Shown here piece by piece: positions 36,403 through 45,477 of a stretch of DNA of 64,000 bases. Below the pieces are notes generated by a model that worked only from the letters and a program-made list of their open reading frames with translations, had not been told where the DNA came from and did not search any database. Numbering within the stretch: position 1 is the first letter of the stretch; every line of letters begins with the position of its first letter. A program made the translations under genes and the position numbers. The DNA comes from Candidatus Heimdallarchaeum endolithica (GTDB lineage: Archaea > Asgardarchaeota > Heimdallarchaeia > Heimdallarchaeales > Heimdallarchaeaceae), in assembly GCA_021513715.1 (NCBI GenBank), contig CP084167.1:784117-848116 (forward strand), in the 5' to 3' direction.

Positions 36403-37317
36403 TTAAAAAGAATTTTTGTGTATAATTTTTAGCTTTTCCAAGATTAATTTAGCAATGTTTTCTATCATTTCTTGAATATCTGTTACAGATTTATCTTTAG
36501 AGTCTATTTCAACAACTGTTTTCTTCTCTATCATCGCTTGGGTAAAGATGTGGTTATGCGGAATCTTAGCAATTATTGGAAACTCTTTTCCAAACTTTTC
36601 TTCAATTTCATTGGTTATATCCATGTTTATATCACTTTTATTCACAACTATAAAACCAGGAATATTGAATTGTTTAAGCAATTCAAGCACTCTTTCCAAG
36701 TCGTGTTTTCCAGAAACTGTTGGCTCACATACAACTATAGCCATGTGGCTTCCTGATAAAGAACTTATTACTGGACAGCCTATACCTGGAGAGCCATCAA
36801 TTAAGACTAATGATTTGTTGTCTTCTTTTGCCACTTCTAAAGCTTTCTTTCTTACTTCAGCTACTAACAACCCGCTACTTTCTTCTCCAGGAACAAGTTT
36901 TGCATGCACCATTCGTCCTATTCTTGTGTCAGAAACAAAGTAATTACCACTAACTCTTTCAACCATCGTTATTGCATCTACAGGACATACATGCTTGCAT
37001 AACCCACACCCTTCACATCGTACTATTTCTATATTTATTTCTTGATCAATTGCTCCATAACGACAAGATTCATAACATTTCATACATTTGGTGCATTTAT
37101 CAAAGTCTATTACAGCTTTTTTTGTTCCATAATACTCTGTTTCTTCTGATTTTTCAGGGGGGAATATAAGATACAAATCAGCTGCGTCAACATCAGCATC
37201 TGCAAGTATAGTATAACCTTGAAGTAAGAAAGCCAAAGAAGAGATTAATGATGTCTTTCCTGTTCCTCCTTTACCACTTATCACAGTTACTTGTCTTATT
37301 TCAGTTTTGTCATTCAT
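36403..37317 (-). CDS. MinD/ParA-type ATPase with inserted ferredoxin domain (second copy)
   Basis: This 304-residue protein has the deviant Walker A SGKGGTGKTS at its start, an inserted 2[4Fe-4S] ferredoxin (about 65-120; CTKCMKCYESCRYGAI and CEGCGLCKHVCPVDAI) and a switch II-like LIDGSPGIGCPV. This is the archaeal/anaerobe family usually next to NifX-like proteins. It probably takes part in Fe-S or metal-cofactor handling. Overlaps the first copy (37310-38155) by 8 bp. Confidence 0.9.
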   Translation of the reverse strand: MNDKTEIRQVTVISGKGGTGKTSLISSLAFLLQGYTILADADVDAADLYLIFPPEKSEETEYYGTKKAVIDFDKCTKCMKCYESCRYGAIDQEINIEIVRCEGCGLCKHVCPVDAITMVERVSGNYFVSDTRIGRMVHAKLVPGEESSGLLVAEVRKKALEVAKEDNKSLVLIDGSPGIGCPVISSLSGSHMAIVVCEPTVSGKHDLERVLELLKQFNIPGFIVVNKSDINMDITNEIEEKFGKEFPIIAKIPHNHIFTQAMIEKKTVVEIDSKDKSVTDIQEMIENIAKLILEKLKIIHKNSF

Positions 37318-38155
37318 TTTTTACTTCCTCCGTAATCTCTTTTATTATCTTCTGGAATTTTCCTTTCCATTCAGGAAATGTTTTTAGCAAATTATTGCCA
37401 ACAGAATAAGACTTGGCTATCTTCAGATCAAAAGGAATGCGTAAAAGAATAGGAATACCTTTTTCTCTACAATAGTTTTCTAATTCTTCATTACCTATTC
37501 CTTTCTTATTTATTATCACTCCAAATTTTTTATTTAATTGATACAAAGTTTCTACTACAACTTTCATATCAGAGAGTCCAAATGGAGTGGGTTCTGCAAC
37601 AACTATCACATAATCTACATCAATTACAGCTTCAACCATTGGACAAGCGGAACCAGGAGGAGAATCAAATATAACATAATCCTTCTCTTCATCAATTTGC
37701 TCTTTTAAAGTTGAAATTATAGGTGTTGACAGTTCTTCTCCAACAATAAGTTCACCATAGTCAAACCTTCTTTTCTCATTTGTTCCTGAAAATATTTTAC
37801 CTAAACTCCTGTTTTTTTCAGTTATTGCTTCTGTGGGGCAAACGACAGAACATACACCACAGCCATGGCAAATCCTATCAAAAACCAATATTTGATTAGG
37901 TAAATTTGCTAAAGCGTTGTATTCACAATTTTTCACACACTCACCACATAAAATGCATTTAGTGCTATCTATGACAGGAATAGGAACTTGTGCATCTTTT
38001 ACATACTCTGTTTTTATGTCCAAGAATAGAGAACAATTAGGTTCATCTACATCTGCATCGATTAGTTGTGCGTTTTCTAAAGATAAAAACAAACTTGTGG
38101 CAAGAGTTGTTTTTCCTGTTCCCCCTTTACCTGACACTACTGCTATTGAAATCAC
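37310..38155 (-). CDS. MinD/ParA-type ATPase with inserted ferredoxin domain (first copy)
   Basis: This is a 281-residue paralogue of the previous gene: SGKGGTGKTTLATSL, ferredoxin Cys sets CILCGECVKNCEYNAL and CHGCGVCSVVCPTEAI, and VIFDSPPGSACPM. The start codon is GTG at 38155, with a GGAAGGT sequence upstream. The pair probably forms a heterodimer, as in related clusters. It follows the second NifX-like gene by 72 bp. Confidence 0.9.
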   Translation of the reverse strand: MISIAVVSGKGGTGKTTLATSLFLSLENAQLIDADVDEPNCSLFLDIKTEYVKDAQVPIPVIDSTKCILCGECVKNCEYNALANLPNQILVFDRICHGCGVCSVVCPTEAITEKNRSLGKIFSGTNEKRRFDYGELIVGEELSTPIISTLKEQIDEEKDYVIFDSPPGSACPMVEAVIDVDYVIVVAEPTPFGLSDMKVVVETLYQLNKKFGVIINKKGIGNEELENYCREKGIPILLRIPFDLKIAKSYSVGNNLLKTFPEWKGKFQKIIKEITEEVKNE

Positions 38156-38227
38156 TTTTTCTACCTTCCTAGAATTTTATTAAAATAAAAAAAAATAATC
38201 AAGAACTCATCTATACTTGAATTAATG

Positions 38228-38590
38228 TTAGTGGTAATGGTCGTGATGCCCACATCCATCAGTTTTTGAAGCTAACCTCAATTTTCCTTCTTTAAGATTT
38301 TCAATTACATTTTTCACTGTTCCTTCAGCTCCAACATATACACCAAGATTGAGTTCTTCTGCTAATTGAATAGCTCTTGCACCTATACCTCCACAAAGAA
38401 TAGCATTACAATGTTTAACTAAAAATTCAGCAGGCATCCCTACTCCGCCAAAATGATCGCTTGCATTATCAATTACTTTCAGTTCGTTAGTTTCTTCATC
38501 CCATATAGCATATAAAGGAGCTCTTCCAAAGTGTGCTGATACAGGAGAGTCCCACCCTTTATCTTCTTCAACTGGAATTGCGTATTTCAT
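38228..38590 (-). CDS. Dinitrogenase FeMo-cofactor-binding (NifX/NifB-like) protein with His tail
   Basis: This 120-residue protein has the NifX/NafY fold pattern: AIPVEEDKGWDSPVSAHFGR, the FLVKHCNAILCGGIGARAIQ middle and a GCGHHDHYH metal-binding tail. It belongs to the Nitro_FeMo-Co family, which also occurs without nitrogenase. A strong Shine-Dalgarno (AGGAGGAT) precedes the ATG. Role in metal or cluster binding is likely; no nif genes are in the window. Confidence 0.9.
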   Translation of the reverse strand: MKYAIPVEEDKGWDSPVSAHFGRAPLYAIWDEETNELKVIDNASDHFGGVGMPAEFLVKHCNAILCGGIGARAIQLAEELNLGVYVGAEGTVKNVIENLKEGKLRLASKTDGCGHHDHYH

Positions 38591-38601
38591 CTTTTATCCT
38601 C

Positions 38602-38931
38602 CTAAACAGTTTTTATTTTGTTTTTTTCTAACTTTTCTATCAAGTTCTTCCAAGGTTCTATTTGTCCTTTATAAATTGTAATATTTGAAGTCCTTAGCAC
38701 TTGCTCTGCATTAGGTCCTACTCTTGGAGCAATAACTGCTTTTACTCCTTGTGATGCAAGAAATTCAGAAGCTTTCACTCCTGCTCCTCCTCTTGCCATA
38801 GCAGAGGGATTTTCATGATATTCATATTTCTTAGTTTCTAAATCGTATATTAAATAATATAACGCTCTTCCAAATCTACTTGATATTGGAGCATCTTCAG
38901 ATCTTTCATCTATTGGTATTCCGATTTTCAT
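38602..38931 (-). CDS. NifX-like protein, second paralogue
   Basis: This 109-residue protein has GIPIDERSEDAPISSRFGRA and the conserved FLASQGVKAVIAPRVGPNA segment, with no His-rich tail. Start overlaps the stop of the DUF134 gene upstream (ATGA, 38928-38931), and its stop is 11 bp before the first NifX-like gene. Confidence 0.88.
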   Translation of the reverse strand: MKIGIPIDERSEDAPISSRFGRALYYLIYDLETKKYEYHENPSAMARGGAGVKASEFLASQGVKAVIAPRVGPNAEQVLRTSNITIYKGQIEPWKNLIEKLEKNKIKTV

Positions 38932-39236
38932 AAAATCACTTCTTTCTTTTTGTCTAATTCTGGTTCAGAGTCGAATTTTATTGCTTGATTCTCAAATAAA
39001 GCTGTTGCTATTTTTTTTCTTGCAATTCTTAAATCTCGACTACAACTTGACTGTGATATACCCATCTTTTTAGCTGCTTCAACTTGTTTTAACCCAAAGT
39101 AATCTGCATAGTACAACACTGTTACTTCTTCTTTTGTCAGTAACTGTGTCTCCAGCTCTTTAAATGGTATAGCCACGGGTTTGAACACATGTTCATTCAC
39201 ATCTATACAACAACGTTTTATCTTCCTCTGAACCAT
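38928..39236 (-). CDS. DUF134 family helix-turn-helix regulator
   Basis: The 102-residue protein has the DUF134 pattern: FKPVAIPFKELETQLLTKEE, then the helix-turn-helix QVEAAKKMGISQSSCSRDLR. These proteins accompany NifX-like genes across archaea and clostridia and are likely the local regulator. First gene of a five-gene run down to 36403. A TATA box (TATATAAAC, about 39261-39269) gives a nearly leaderless start. Confidence 0.9.
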   Translation of the reverse strand: MVQRKIKRCCIDVNEHVFKPVAIPFKELETQLLTKEEVTVLYYADYFGLKQVEAAKKMGISQSSCSRDLRIARKKIATALFENQAIKFDSEPELDKKKEVIL

Positions 39237-39278
39237 ACATCAGACATTTTTCTAATTGATTATATAAACATTTAGTTA

Positions 39279-39292
39279 TGAATAATTATTCA
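39279..39292. promoter_or_regulatory. Dyad operator candidate before the DUF134/NifX/MinD operon
   Basis: TGAATAATTATTCA is a perfect 14-bp palindrome about 10 bp upstream of the TATA box of the 39236 gene. Related dyads occur at 40195-40210 and 40246-40265. Confidence 0.6.
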
Positions 39293-39352
39293 CATGGTTC
39301 TGTTTTTGTAAGAAAAATAAGAAAATTAGAGAGAAAAAAAGAAAAGAAGAAA

Positions 39353-39784
39353 TCATTCAACTACTTCAATTTCTAGTAGATTATGATTAATAATAGAATC
39401 GGCTATTCTTTTTCTAAGACCTTTAAGATAACGCCAAACACTTGTTTGAGAGATACCTAATTTTTCAGCTATCTCTTTTTGAGTGAACTCTTCAACATCA
39501 GCCATTTTTAAAATCTCTAGTTCAAAACTAGAAATAACTAAAATATTATGAGCTTGATTAATTCGACGATTAATGGGTATAGAATAAGCCACAGGAGGAC
39601 GTCCTCTTCTAAAATGCTTTCTACCCATACCACGCTGCCCATGCATTCCACCTCTTCGCATTCCAAGTCTAGGCCCACCTCCAATGCTTCTTCTTGGAGA
39701 AAAGAATTGATTATCAAAATTAGATTTTTCTTTTTCTTTTCCTTTTTTTCCTTCGTTTGATGAATCATCACTCATAATATTCAC
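39353..39784 (-). CDS. DUF134-related HTH protein with basic Gly/Arg N-terminus
   Basis: This 143-residue protein begins with a Lys/Glu-rich and then Arg/Gly/Met-rich tail (for example GGPRLGMRRGGMHGQRGMGR) and ends in a helix-turn-helix (FTQKEIAEKLGISQTSVWRY then LKGLRKRIADSI). The HTH matches the neighbouring DUF134 protein. It may be a second regulator of the cluster; the tail may bind nucleic acid. Confidence 0.8.
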   Translation of the reverse strand: MNIMSDDSSNEGKKGKEKEKSNFDNQFFSPRRSIGGGPRLGMRRGGMHGQRGMGRKHFRRGRPPVAYSIPINRRINQAHNILVISSFELEILKMADVEEFTQKEIAEKLGISQTSVWRYLKGLRKRIADSIINHNLLEIEVVE

Positions 39785-39821
39785 TCTTTGAAAAAAGAAA
39801 AAAACAAATAAAAAAGTGTTT

Positions 39822-40175
39822 TTACTTATTCAATTTCTGTTTTTCTTCTTCTAGTAAAGATATTTCCTTTTGAAGGTACTCTATTTGCTTTTCGATTAAT
39901 GAAATCTCATAATCTATTGCATCATCATTAGATGGTTTTCCATAAGGATCCCATTGCGCATTTGTTGGAGGATTTTCAACTCCCTGATATTCAGGCATTG
40001 CCCACCAACCACGTGGTCTGTCTGGGAAAAAGTCACAATTTGGACTTACCCACCTACGTCCACCAAATCCTGCACCAAATCCTCTTCTAAATCCGAAACC
40101 CCGGCCATAACCAAATCCTCTGCCATATCCATATCCTGGTCCGTATCCATATCCATATCTTCTGTAATATACCAT
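39822..40175 (-). CDS. DUF5320-like Gly/Tyr-rich protein
   Basis: The 117-residue protein has an N-terminal run of GYG/GFG/GRG repeats (about 5-45) and a C-terminal coiled coil (EISLIEKQIEYLQKEISLLE). DUF5320 proteins of this form sit beside NifX-like and DUF134 genes in many anaerobes; their role is unknown. Good Shine-Dalgarno (GAGGTGA). It lies 37 bp upstream of the 39784 gene and may be co-transcribed with it. Confidence 0.85.
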   Translation of the reverse strand: MVYYRRYGYGYGPGYGYGRGFGYGRGFGFRRGFGAGFGGRRWVSPNCDFFPDRPRGWWAMPEYQGVENPPTNAQWDPYGKPSNDDAIDYEISLIEKQIEYLQKEISLLEEEKQKLNK

Positions 40176-40194
40176 TTTTTCACCTCAATCATTA

Positions 40195-40210
40195 TTGAAT
40201 TATTATTCAA
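40195..40210. promoter_or_regulatory. Dyad operator candidate near the DUF5320 transcription start
   Basis: TTGAATTATTATTCAA is a near-perfect palindrome (7 of 8 positions) between the inferred TATA box (TATATA, 40230-40240) and the start codon, about where transcription should begin. Confidence 0.55.
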
Positions 40211-40245
40211 AATATATTAAACACCCCCAATATATAAAGATTATG

Positions 40246-40265
40246 TTTTGAGTTATAATTCAAAA
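40246..40265. promoter_or_regulatory. Dyad operator candidate upstream of the DUF5320 TATA box
   Basis: TTTTGAGTTATAATTCAAAA (9 of 10 positions symmetric) lies about 10 bp upstream of the TATA box, the same spacing as at 39279-39292. Confidence 0.6.
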
Positions 40266-40334
40266 TGTGTTTTTAAAAAATACACAACTACAAATTTAAA
40301 AAAGGTAGAATTGGAAATAAGTCGGTAGATAAAT

Positions 40335-41612
40335 ATGGTAGACGTAAAACCTTTTCGAGGGATAAGATATACTAAAAAAGCAGGAAATATAGCAAATTTA
40401 ATTGCGCAGCCATATGATAAAATAGATGAAGAAATGCAGAAAGAATACTATGAAAAATCTGAATATAATTACTGTAGACTAACATTACCTATAGAAGAAG
40501 ACAGGTATAACATAGCAAGGAAAAGATTGGAAGAATGGTTAACTAATGAGATTTTACAAAAAGATGATAAACCAGCTTTTTATGTTTATTTCCAAGAATT
40601 TCAACTTTTTGGGAAAATGTATATCCGTAAAGGCTTTATTGGAGCTCTAAGATTGCACCCATTTGAAGAAAATATTGTTCTTCCTCATGAAAAAACTCAC
40701 AAAGGACCAAAAATTGACAGATTAAACATGCTAAAAACAACAAAGCACACTCTAGAACCTGGATTTATCCTTTACTCTGATAAAGATAAAGAAACAATTA
40801 GAATTTTTGAGGAATTAACTCAAAAAGAAGAACCAATAATTGATGTAGGAGATAGTTTAGGAGCTAGAAATAGAGTATGGAAACTAACAGACCCAGAACA
40901 AATCAAAAAGGTTCAAGAAATTTTCAATGGACAACAGCTAGTTATTGCTGATGGACATCACAGATATGAAACTGCTTGCACTTACAGAGATATGAGAAGA
41001 GAGGAAAAGAAAGATTGGGATGAAAATGATGCTTTTAACTTCAGAATGACTTACTTAGTTCCTGTAGAAGATGAAGGATTAGTAGTACTTGCCACTCACA
41101 GATGTTTAGCTAAAGAAAAAGTTACTCCTGAACAAGAAGAAACATTCAAGAAATATTTTGATATAAATAAAATTTCAAAAGAAGAAATTCCTGAATTCTT
41201 GGAGAAAAACATTGGTAAACATGTTTTTATTTATTATCAAGACGGAATAGCTAAATCTATGATTATAAAAGACCCCTCTACAATTAATGAATTTGTTCAA
41301 GATAGGAGTAATGAATATAAGAAACTTGATGTTGTAATTCTTCGAGATATGATCTTTCAAGGGATAATGGGACTTTCAGATCTAAAGATAGATGATGATA
41401 TTTTCTATGAGAGATGGTGGAATGAAGCTATTCAGAAAGTTGATGAAGGAAAATACAAAGTAGCTTTCATTCTTAATCCCACAAGAGCAGAACAAGTTTT
41501 AGCTGTTGCTAAAAATCATGAAAGAATGCCACAAAAATCTACAGATTTCTATCCTAAAATGATTAGTGGACTTACAATGATGAGTTTAGAAGATGGAGAA
41601 AAATTAAATTAA
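40335..41612 (+). CDS. DUF1015 family protein
   Basis: The 425-residue protein has hallmarks VKPFRGIRYTKKAGNIANLI, AQPYDKIDEEMQ, LPHEKTHKGPKIDRLNML and IADGHHRYETACTYRDMRRE of this widespread cytoplasmic family. Its function is not established; it often sits near serine-synthesis genes, which here occur at 58.9-60.9 kb. TATA-like AAATTTAAAAAAGG lies upstream. Confidence 0.9.
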   Translation: MVDVKPFRGIRYTKKAGNIANLIAQPYDKIDEEMQKEYYEKSEYNYCRLTLPIEEDRYNIARKRLEEWLTNEILQKDDKPAFYVYFQEFQLFGKMYIRKGFIGALRLHPFEENIVLPHEKTHKGPKIDRLNMLKTTKHTLEPGFILYSDKDKETIRIFEELTQKEEPIIDVGDSLGARNRVWKLTDPEQIKKVQEIFNGQQLVIADGHHRYETACTYRDMRREEKKDWDENDAFNFRMTYLVPVEDEGLVVLATHRCLAKEKVTPEQEETFKKYFDINKISKEEIPEFLEKNIGKHVFIYYQDGIAKSMIIKDPSTINEFVQDRSNEYKKLDVVILRDMIFQGIMGLSDLKIDDDIFYERWWNEAIQKVDEGKYKVAFILNPTRAEQVLAVAKNHERMPQKSTDFYPKMISGLTMMSLEDGEKLN

Positions 41613-41645
41613 AAAATACCAAGCTCATTTTTTTCTTCATTTCAT

Positions 41646-43430
41646 TTAGGCAACTTTAATTGTATATCTTTTTTCTGCTTCATCAGAGTAGATTGTTAAG
41701 AGTTTATCGAATGTCTCTTTTTCTAGGAAGCCATGTGCTGTCATCATTTCTGTAAATCTTTTTGGGAATCTTTGATACGCTTCTATGAGACTAAAACCTT
41801 CAGCGTACTTAAATTGCAATCTCTTTCTCTGTATTTCCATCCCCATTTTCAGTAGCTCTTCTTCAGTTCTATTAATTTTTAAACTATCTAAAGCCTGAAT
41901 TGTTGTGTTTATATCGTATACTCCTCTAGCAAAAAGGCAAATTACCATGCTATTTAGAACATTTCTCCACTCTTCTTCATTTATTAAAGAATTAATTCCT
42001 TTTTCTAAAGTAATTGGTTTGTTTAATATTTTTTGATCTAATGAATAACCAGCGTTGTCTAGATGACTGTGTCTTCCACCAATGAGAAAACCCATAATAG
42101 CATAATATCCAGTTCTATAACCTGCAGGTTCTAGTTTTGCTACTCTTATACCAAAATCATTTCCTCCATATTTCTCCACAAGTTCTTCTACTCCCTTTGA
42201 AGCTGAATAATAAAGTTCGCTTTCTTCTGTAGCTTTAGATATTTTTTTGATAATAGACAAGAAATCATCTACCCTACCAAATCTAATTAATTCTCCTTCT
42301 GTATCTTTAGGACTAATTAAGTTTCTTTCATATGCTTCAGCTAACCAAGCAAAAACAACCCCTATAGATATAGCGTCCATTCCTTCTTTCTCAATTGCTT
42401 CAATTAGTTTTAAGATATCTTTAGCATTACCTATCTTAAGATTTGAACCAAGAGCATAGATAAGTTCATAATCGTAAGATACAGCAATAGAGTGAATATC
42501 AGCTACAGTTCCTTTTTCCCATCTTTCTCTTAAGATTGCTAAATGAATACAACCTATTGGACAACCTCCACAAGCCACTCTCTTGCCTAATAACTCTGAA
42601 GCGAAATATTCACCAGAGATATTTTCAGCTTCTTCAAAGTAACTTTCTGCAAAGTTCCTGGTAGGTAAGGATTTAAGAGCATTTAGAGGTAATATTCCTG
42701 CAGCTGTTCCAAGTATATGGTATTTAGCCATTAGATTTGTTTCAGTAGTTTTCTTATATATTTCTCTAAATACTCTTCTATATTGTTTATACTTAGTATT
42801 GGACTCTAAGGAAATGGGTTGATCTCCAATAATAGCAAAACCTTTAACATTCTTGCTCCCTAAAACAGCTCCTAAACCTGTTCTACCAAAATGTCTAGTT
42901 CTGTCTACAGTCGCACAAGCATAAGGAATCAATCTTTCTCCAGCTGGACCAATTGTTACAACAGAACGATTACCTGGATGACCTATCTTTTCTCTTATTA
43001 TTCTACCAGTTGTATTAGGAGACATATACATCAAAGGTTTAGCATTAAAAAATTGAACTCCATCTTCATAAGAAACAAAGTAAATAGGTTCAGGAGACTT
43101 ACCCTTTAAAATTAAAGCTCCTAAGTTATTAAAGCGCATTGCTGTTGATAATCTTCCTCCAGCATAAGATTCACCTAAATTACCAGTTAAAGGACTCTTG
43201 AAAACTGCACAAGTTTTAGAAGCAACTGGAAAATATGTATTCAGAGGTCCAATAGCAAAAATTACAACATTTTCTGGAGAAAGAGGATCTACTCCTGTTT
43301 GAAGATGTTGATTGAGTAATTCAATACCTACACCTATTCCACCCATATACTTATCAAAAAGATTCTCTGATTCATAAATTTCGAATGAGAGATCACTTAA
43401 ATTAATTTCTAAAATATTTGGATATAACAT
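41646..43430 (-). CDS. Aldehyde ferredoxin oxidoreductase (tungsten, AOR family)
   Basis: The ~594-residue enzyme has the AOR N-terminal domain (YMGGIGVGIELLNQHLQTG, SPLTGNLGESYAGGRLSTAM), the RHFGRTGLGAVLGSKNVKGF cofactor-contact region and CGGCPIGCIHLA for the [4Fe-4S] cluster; the fourth Cys would be the one at VICLFARGVYD near residue 500. It oxidises aldehydes to acids, reducing ferredoxin. The start MLYPNILEINL at 43430 is preferred, with GGTGAG upstream; MVGEL at 43448 would overlap the ferredoxin stop. Confidence 0.9.
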   Translation of the reverse strand: MLYPNILEINLSDLSFEIYESENLFDKYMGGIGVGIELLNQHLQTGVDPLSPENVVIFAIGPLNTYFPVASKTCAVFKSPLTGNLGESYAGGRLSTAMRFNNLGALILKGKSPEPIYFVSYEDGVQFFNAKPLMYMSPNTTGRIIREKIGHPGNRSVVTIGPAGERLIPYACATVDRTRHFGRTGLGAVLGSKNVKGFAIIGDQPISLESNTKYKQYRRVFREIYKKTTETNLMAKYHILGTAAGILPLNALKSLPTRNFAESYFEEAENISGEYFASELLGKRVACGGCPIGCIHLAILRERWEKGTVADIHSIAVSYDYELIYALGSNLKIGNAKDILKLIEAIEKEGMDAISIGVVFAWLAEAYERNLISPKDTEGELIRFGRVDDFLSIIKKISKATEESELYYSASKGVEELVEKYGGNDFGIRVAKLEPAGYRTGYYAIMGFLIGGRHSHLDNAGYSLDQKILNKPITLEKGINSLINEEEWRNVLNSMVICLFARGVYDINTTIQALDSLKINRTEEELLKMGMEIQRKRLQFKYAEGFSLIEAYQRFPKRFTEMMTAHGFLEKETFDKLLTIYSDEAEKRYTIKVA

Positions 43431-43441
43431 TTTCAACTCAC

Positions 43442-43873
43442 CTACCATTCTCCTGTAGCTTCTTCCATCACTAAAACACCAGTGGAACAATATTGCACAC
43501 AAGCTCCACATTGACGACAAACTATTGCTTTATTGATATCAACATCAATATGTATTGCTCCAGGAATGGGACAAGCTTCAATACATTCTTGGTTGCATTT
43601 AGTAGCGTCACAAATTTCTCTGTCAACAATAACCCCTCCACCTTCTCTTGGTTTTATTGCTCCAGGAATAGGGCAAGCAGGAGCGCAAGGAGGAGATCTA
43701 CACCCTCTACATACTACAACAACATAATTACGTTCTATTCCTCCGCTTGCTTTAACTGCTATTGCGCTACGATAGTTGGATAATAATTTTTCATTTGTCC
43801 TAGAGCAAGCATAAACACATTCTAAACAACCAATACATCTGTCTAGGTTCTTGACTCTTAATCTTTTTCCCAT
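43442..43873 (-). CDS. Four-cluster ferredoxin-type electron-transfer subunit
   Basis: This 143-residue protein has four Cys groups (CIGCLECVYAC, CRGCRSPPCAPACP, CDATKCNQECIEACP, CRQCGACVQYC), as in HycB/DmsB-type subunits. Its gene precedes the AOR with only a few bases between, a common pairing, so it should pass electrons from AOR to soluble ferredoxin or a membrane partner. Confidence 0.92.
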   Translation of the reverse strand: MGKRLRVKNLDRCIGCLECVYACSRTNEKLLSNYRSAIAVKASGGIERNYVVVVCRGCRSPPCAPACPIPGAIKPREGGGVIVDREICDATKCNQECIEACPIPGAIHIDVDINKAIVCRQCGACVQYCSTGVLVMEEATGEW

Positions 43874-44068
43874 AATTAAAATATTTCTTTAAACATTAAA
43901 AAATGAATTGGTTCATTTTCTATTATTATGATTTATTTGTAAATAGACTTGGAAATAAAAAATTAGATTTAGTGTTTGAAGTATTTTATTAATTTTAAAA
44001 ACTAAACAAAGTTTAAATTCCTTTATCTTTCATTGTCTATCATCATAGAACAAATTAGTTGAATACTA

Positions 44069-45397
44069 ATGCTTAAAGTAAAAATATCAGTAATTACATT
44101 AATAATTGTTATAATTTCAGCAATTCTTTCTACTAATAGCTTAATAATAAATGGCCAAATTGAAGGTGAATTAAATTTTAGGAGTTCGATAATCAATTCT
44201 TTCAATGCCACAGCTTCTGACAACTATTTTAATGAAACAAAAGATCCAAGGTATTATTTAGTTAACAGACCTTTAACACTTCTTTACTACCCAAATAAAG
44301 GTTATCCTATAATTACAGAGTATTCCAAACCATTTTCGATTAAAGTTTCAGCACCAGAGGATACTACAAGATGGAATCTAAGTTTGGTTTCAGATACAAC
44401 TAATGTTTCTTTAAGTATTTTAAAGACAAAATATGATTCTGAAAGGAATCAATGGGTAATTGAAGTATTTGTAGAAAAAGAAATTCAAGGTTTATTTGAT
44501 TTAAAGCTTGTTTGCAGTGCTGGTAATGATTATCAAACTCATTCTGTAAAACTTGTAAAAAAGTTTAGCTACCCGTTTACATTTGTTCAAATTAGTGACA
44601 GTCACTTTCCTGGTTATGCTCCAGATATTAACACTACAGCAGTTAATCTTGAAGTTATACAAAAAGTCAAAGATTTAAATCCTGATTTTGTAATTCATAC
44701 AGGAGATGTTATTGATGGACCTAACACTGTTTTTGTTGACCCTAAAACTGGAAAAACCTTAGCAGCAGAAGTTCAATTGAAACTTGGTTTATGGGCTTTA
44801 GATAAACTTGATGCTCCTGTCTTCATTATAGCTGGAAATCACGATTTTGATAAAAGTAATTTACTTCCAGACGATCCAGAAGAAGTATGGAACAAATATT
44901 TTGGGTATAGTCGCATTCAAAACTTTAGTTTCTTAGATTGGGATTTTACTGGATATAGCGCTTCCTTTGAAGGATTATCAGAATATTTCGAAACTTCATT
45001 AAGAGAACATCTAAAAGGAACAAGTAATGGTTCAGATGTTTTGTATTATCACTATGATTTCAAAGAACAAGCAACTAAAATTCTAAAGAAGTATCATATA
45101 GAAATAGCTTTATGGGGGCACGAACATCGTGAAAGATTTTTCTATTCACAAGGGACTTTATATCACTGTCAAGATGCAATGTTCAAGAATTCAGATAGTT
45201 TTACTTTATTTACAATGGAAAGTGAAAATATCTTTTCTGTAAAAGAAGAAACATTCAATACTTCTACATTTAAAATTGAAAATACAAATGAAATTCAAAC
45301 CACTAAAACTCCATTTTCTACAATTTCAACACTATTCATCTTTTTCTCTGCTATTACAGTACATATGATCAAAAAAAGAAAGAAAAAGACTGATTAA
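44069..45397 (+). CDS. Surface-anchored calcineurin-like metallophosphoesterase
   Basis: The 442-residue protein starts with a hydrophobic signal (VKISVITLIIVIISAILSTN), has a beta-type domain (about 50-165), then metallophosphoesterase motifs: FVQISDSHFPG, HTGDVIDGPN, IAGNHDFDKS and LWGHEHRE. It ends in a membrane helix and KKRKKKTD tail, so the catalytic domain faces outside. It opens the surface-protein region 44-58 kb. Substrate unknown. Confidence 0.9.
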   Translation: MLKVKISVITLIIVIISAILSTNSLIINGQIEGELNFRSSIINSFNATASDNYFNETKDPRYYLVNRPLTLLYYPNKGYPIITEYSKPFSIKVSAPEDTTRWNLSLVSDTTNVSLSILKTKYDSERNQWVIEVFVEKEIQGLFDLKLVCSAGNDYQTHSVKLVKKFSYPFTFVQISDSHFPGYAPDINTTAVNLEVIQKVKDLNPDFVIHTGDVIDGPNTVFVDPKTGKTLAAEVQLKLGLWALDKLDAPVFIIAGNHDFDKSNLLPDDPEEVWNKYFGYSRIQNFSFLDWDFTGYSASFEGLSEYFETSLREHLKGTSNGSDVLYYHYDFKEQATKILKKYHIEIALWGHEHRERFFYSQGTLYHCQDAMFKNSDSFTLFTMESENIFSVKEETFNTSTFKIENTNEIQTTKTPFSTISTLFIFFSAITVHMIKKRKKKTD

Positions 45398-45477
45398 AGA
45401 AGTAGAACATAGAATTCTCTCTTTCTCTCTATTTTTATTACTAAGATATAAATACATCAAAGGCTTTTATTATTCAA

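Noticed and set aside
36403..38931. Nitrogenase cofactor locus
   Set aside because: NifX-like and MinD-ferredoxin proteins occur widely without nitrogenase, and no nifHDK or nifB is present.
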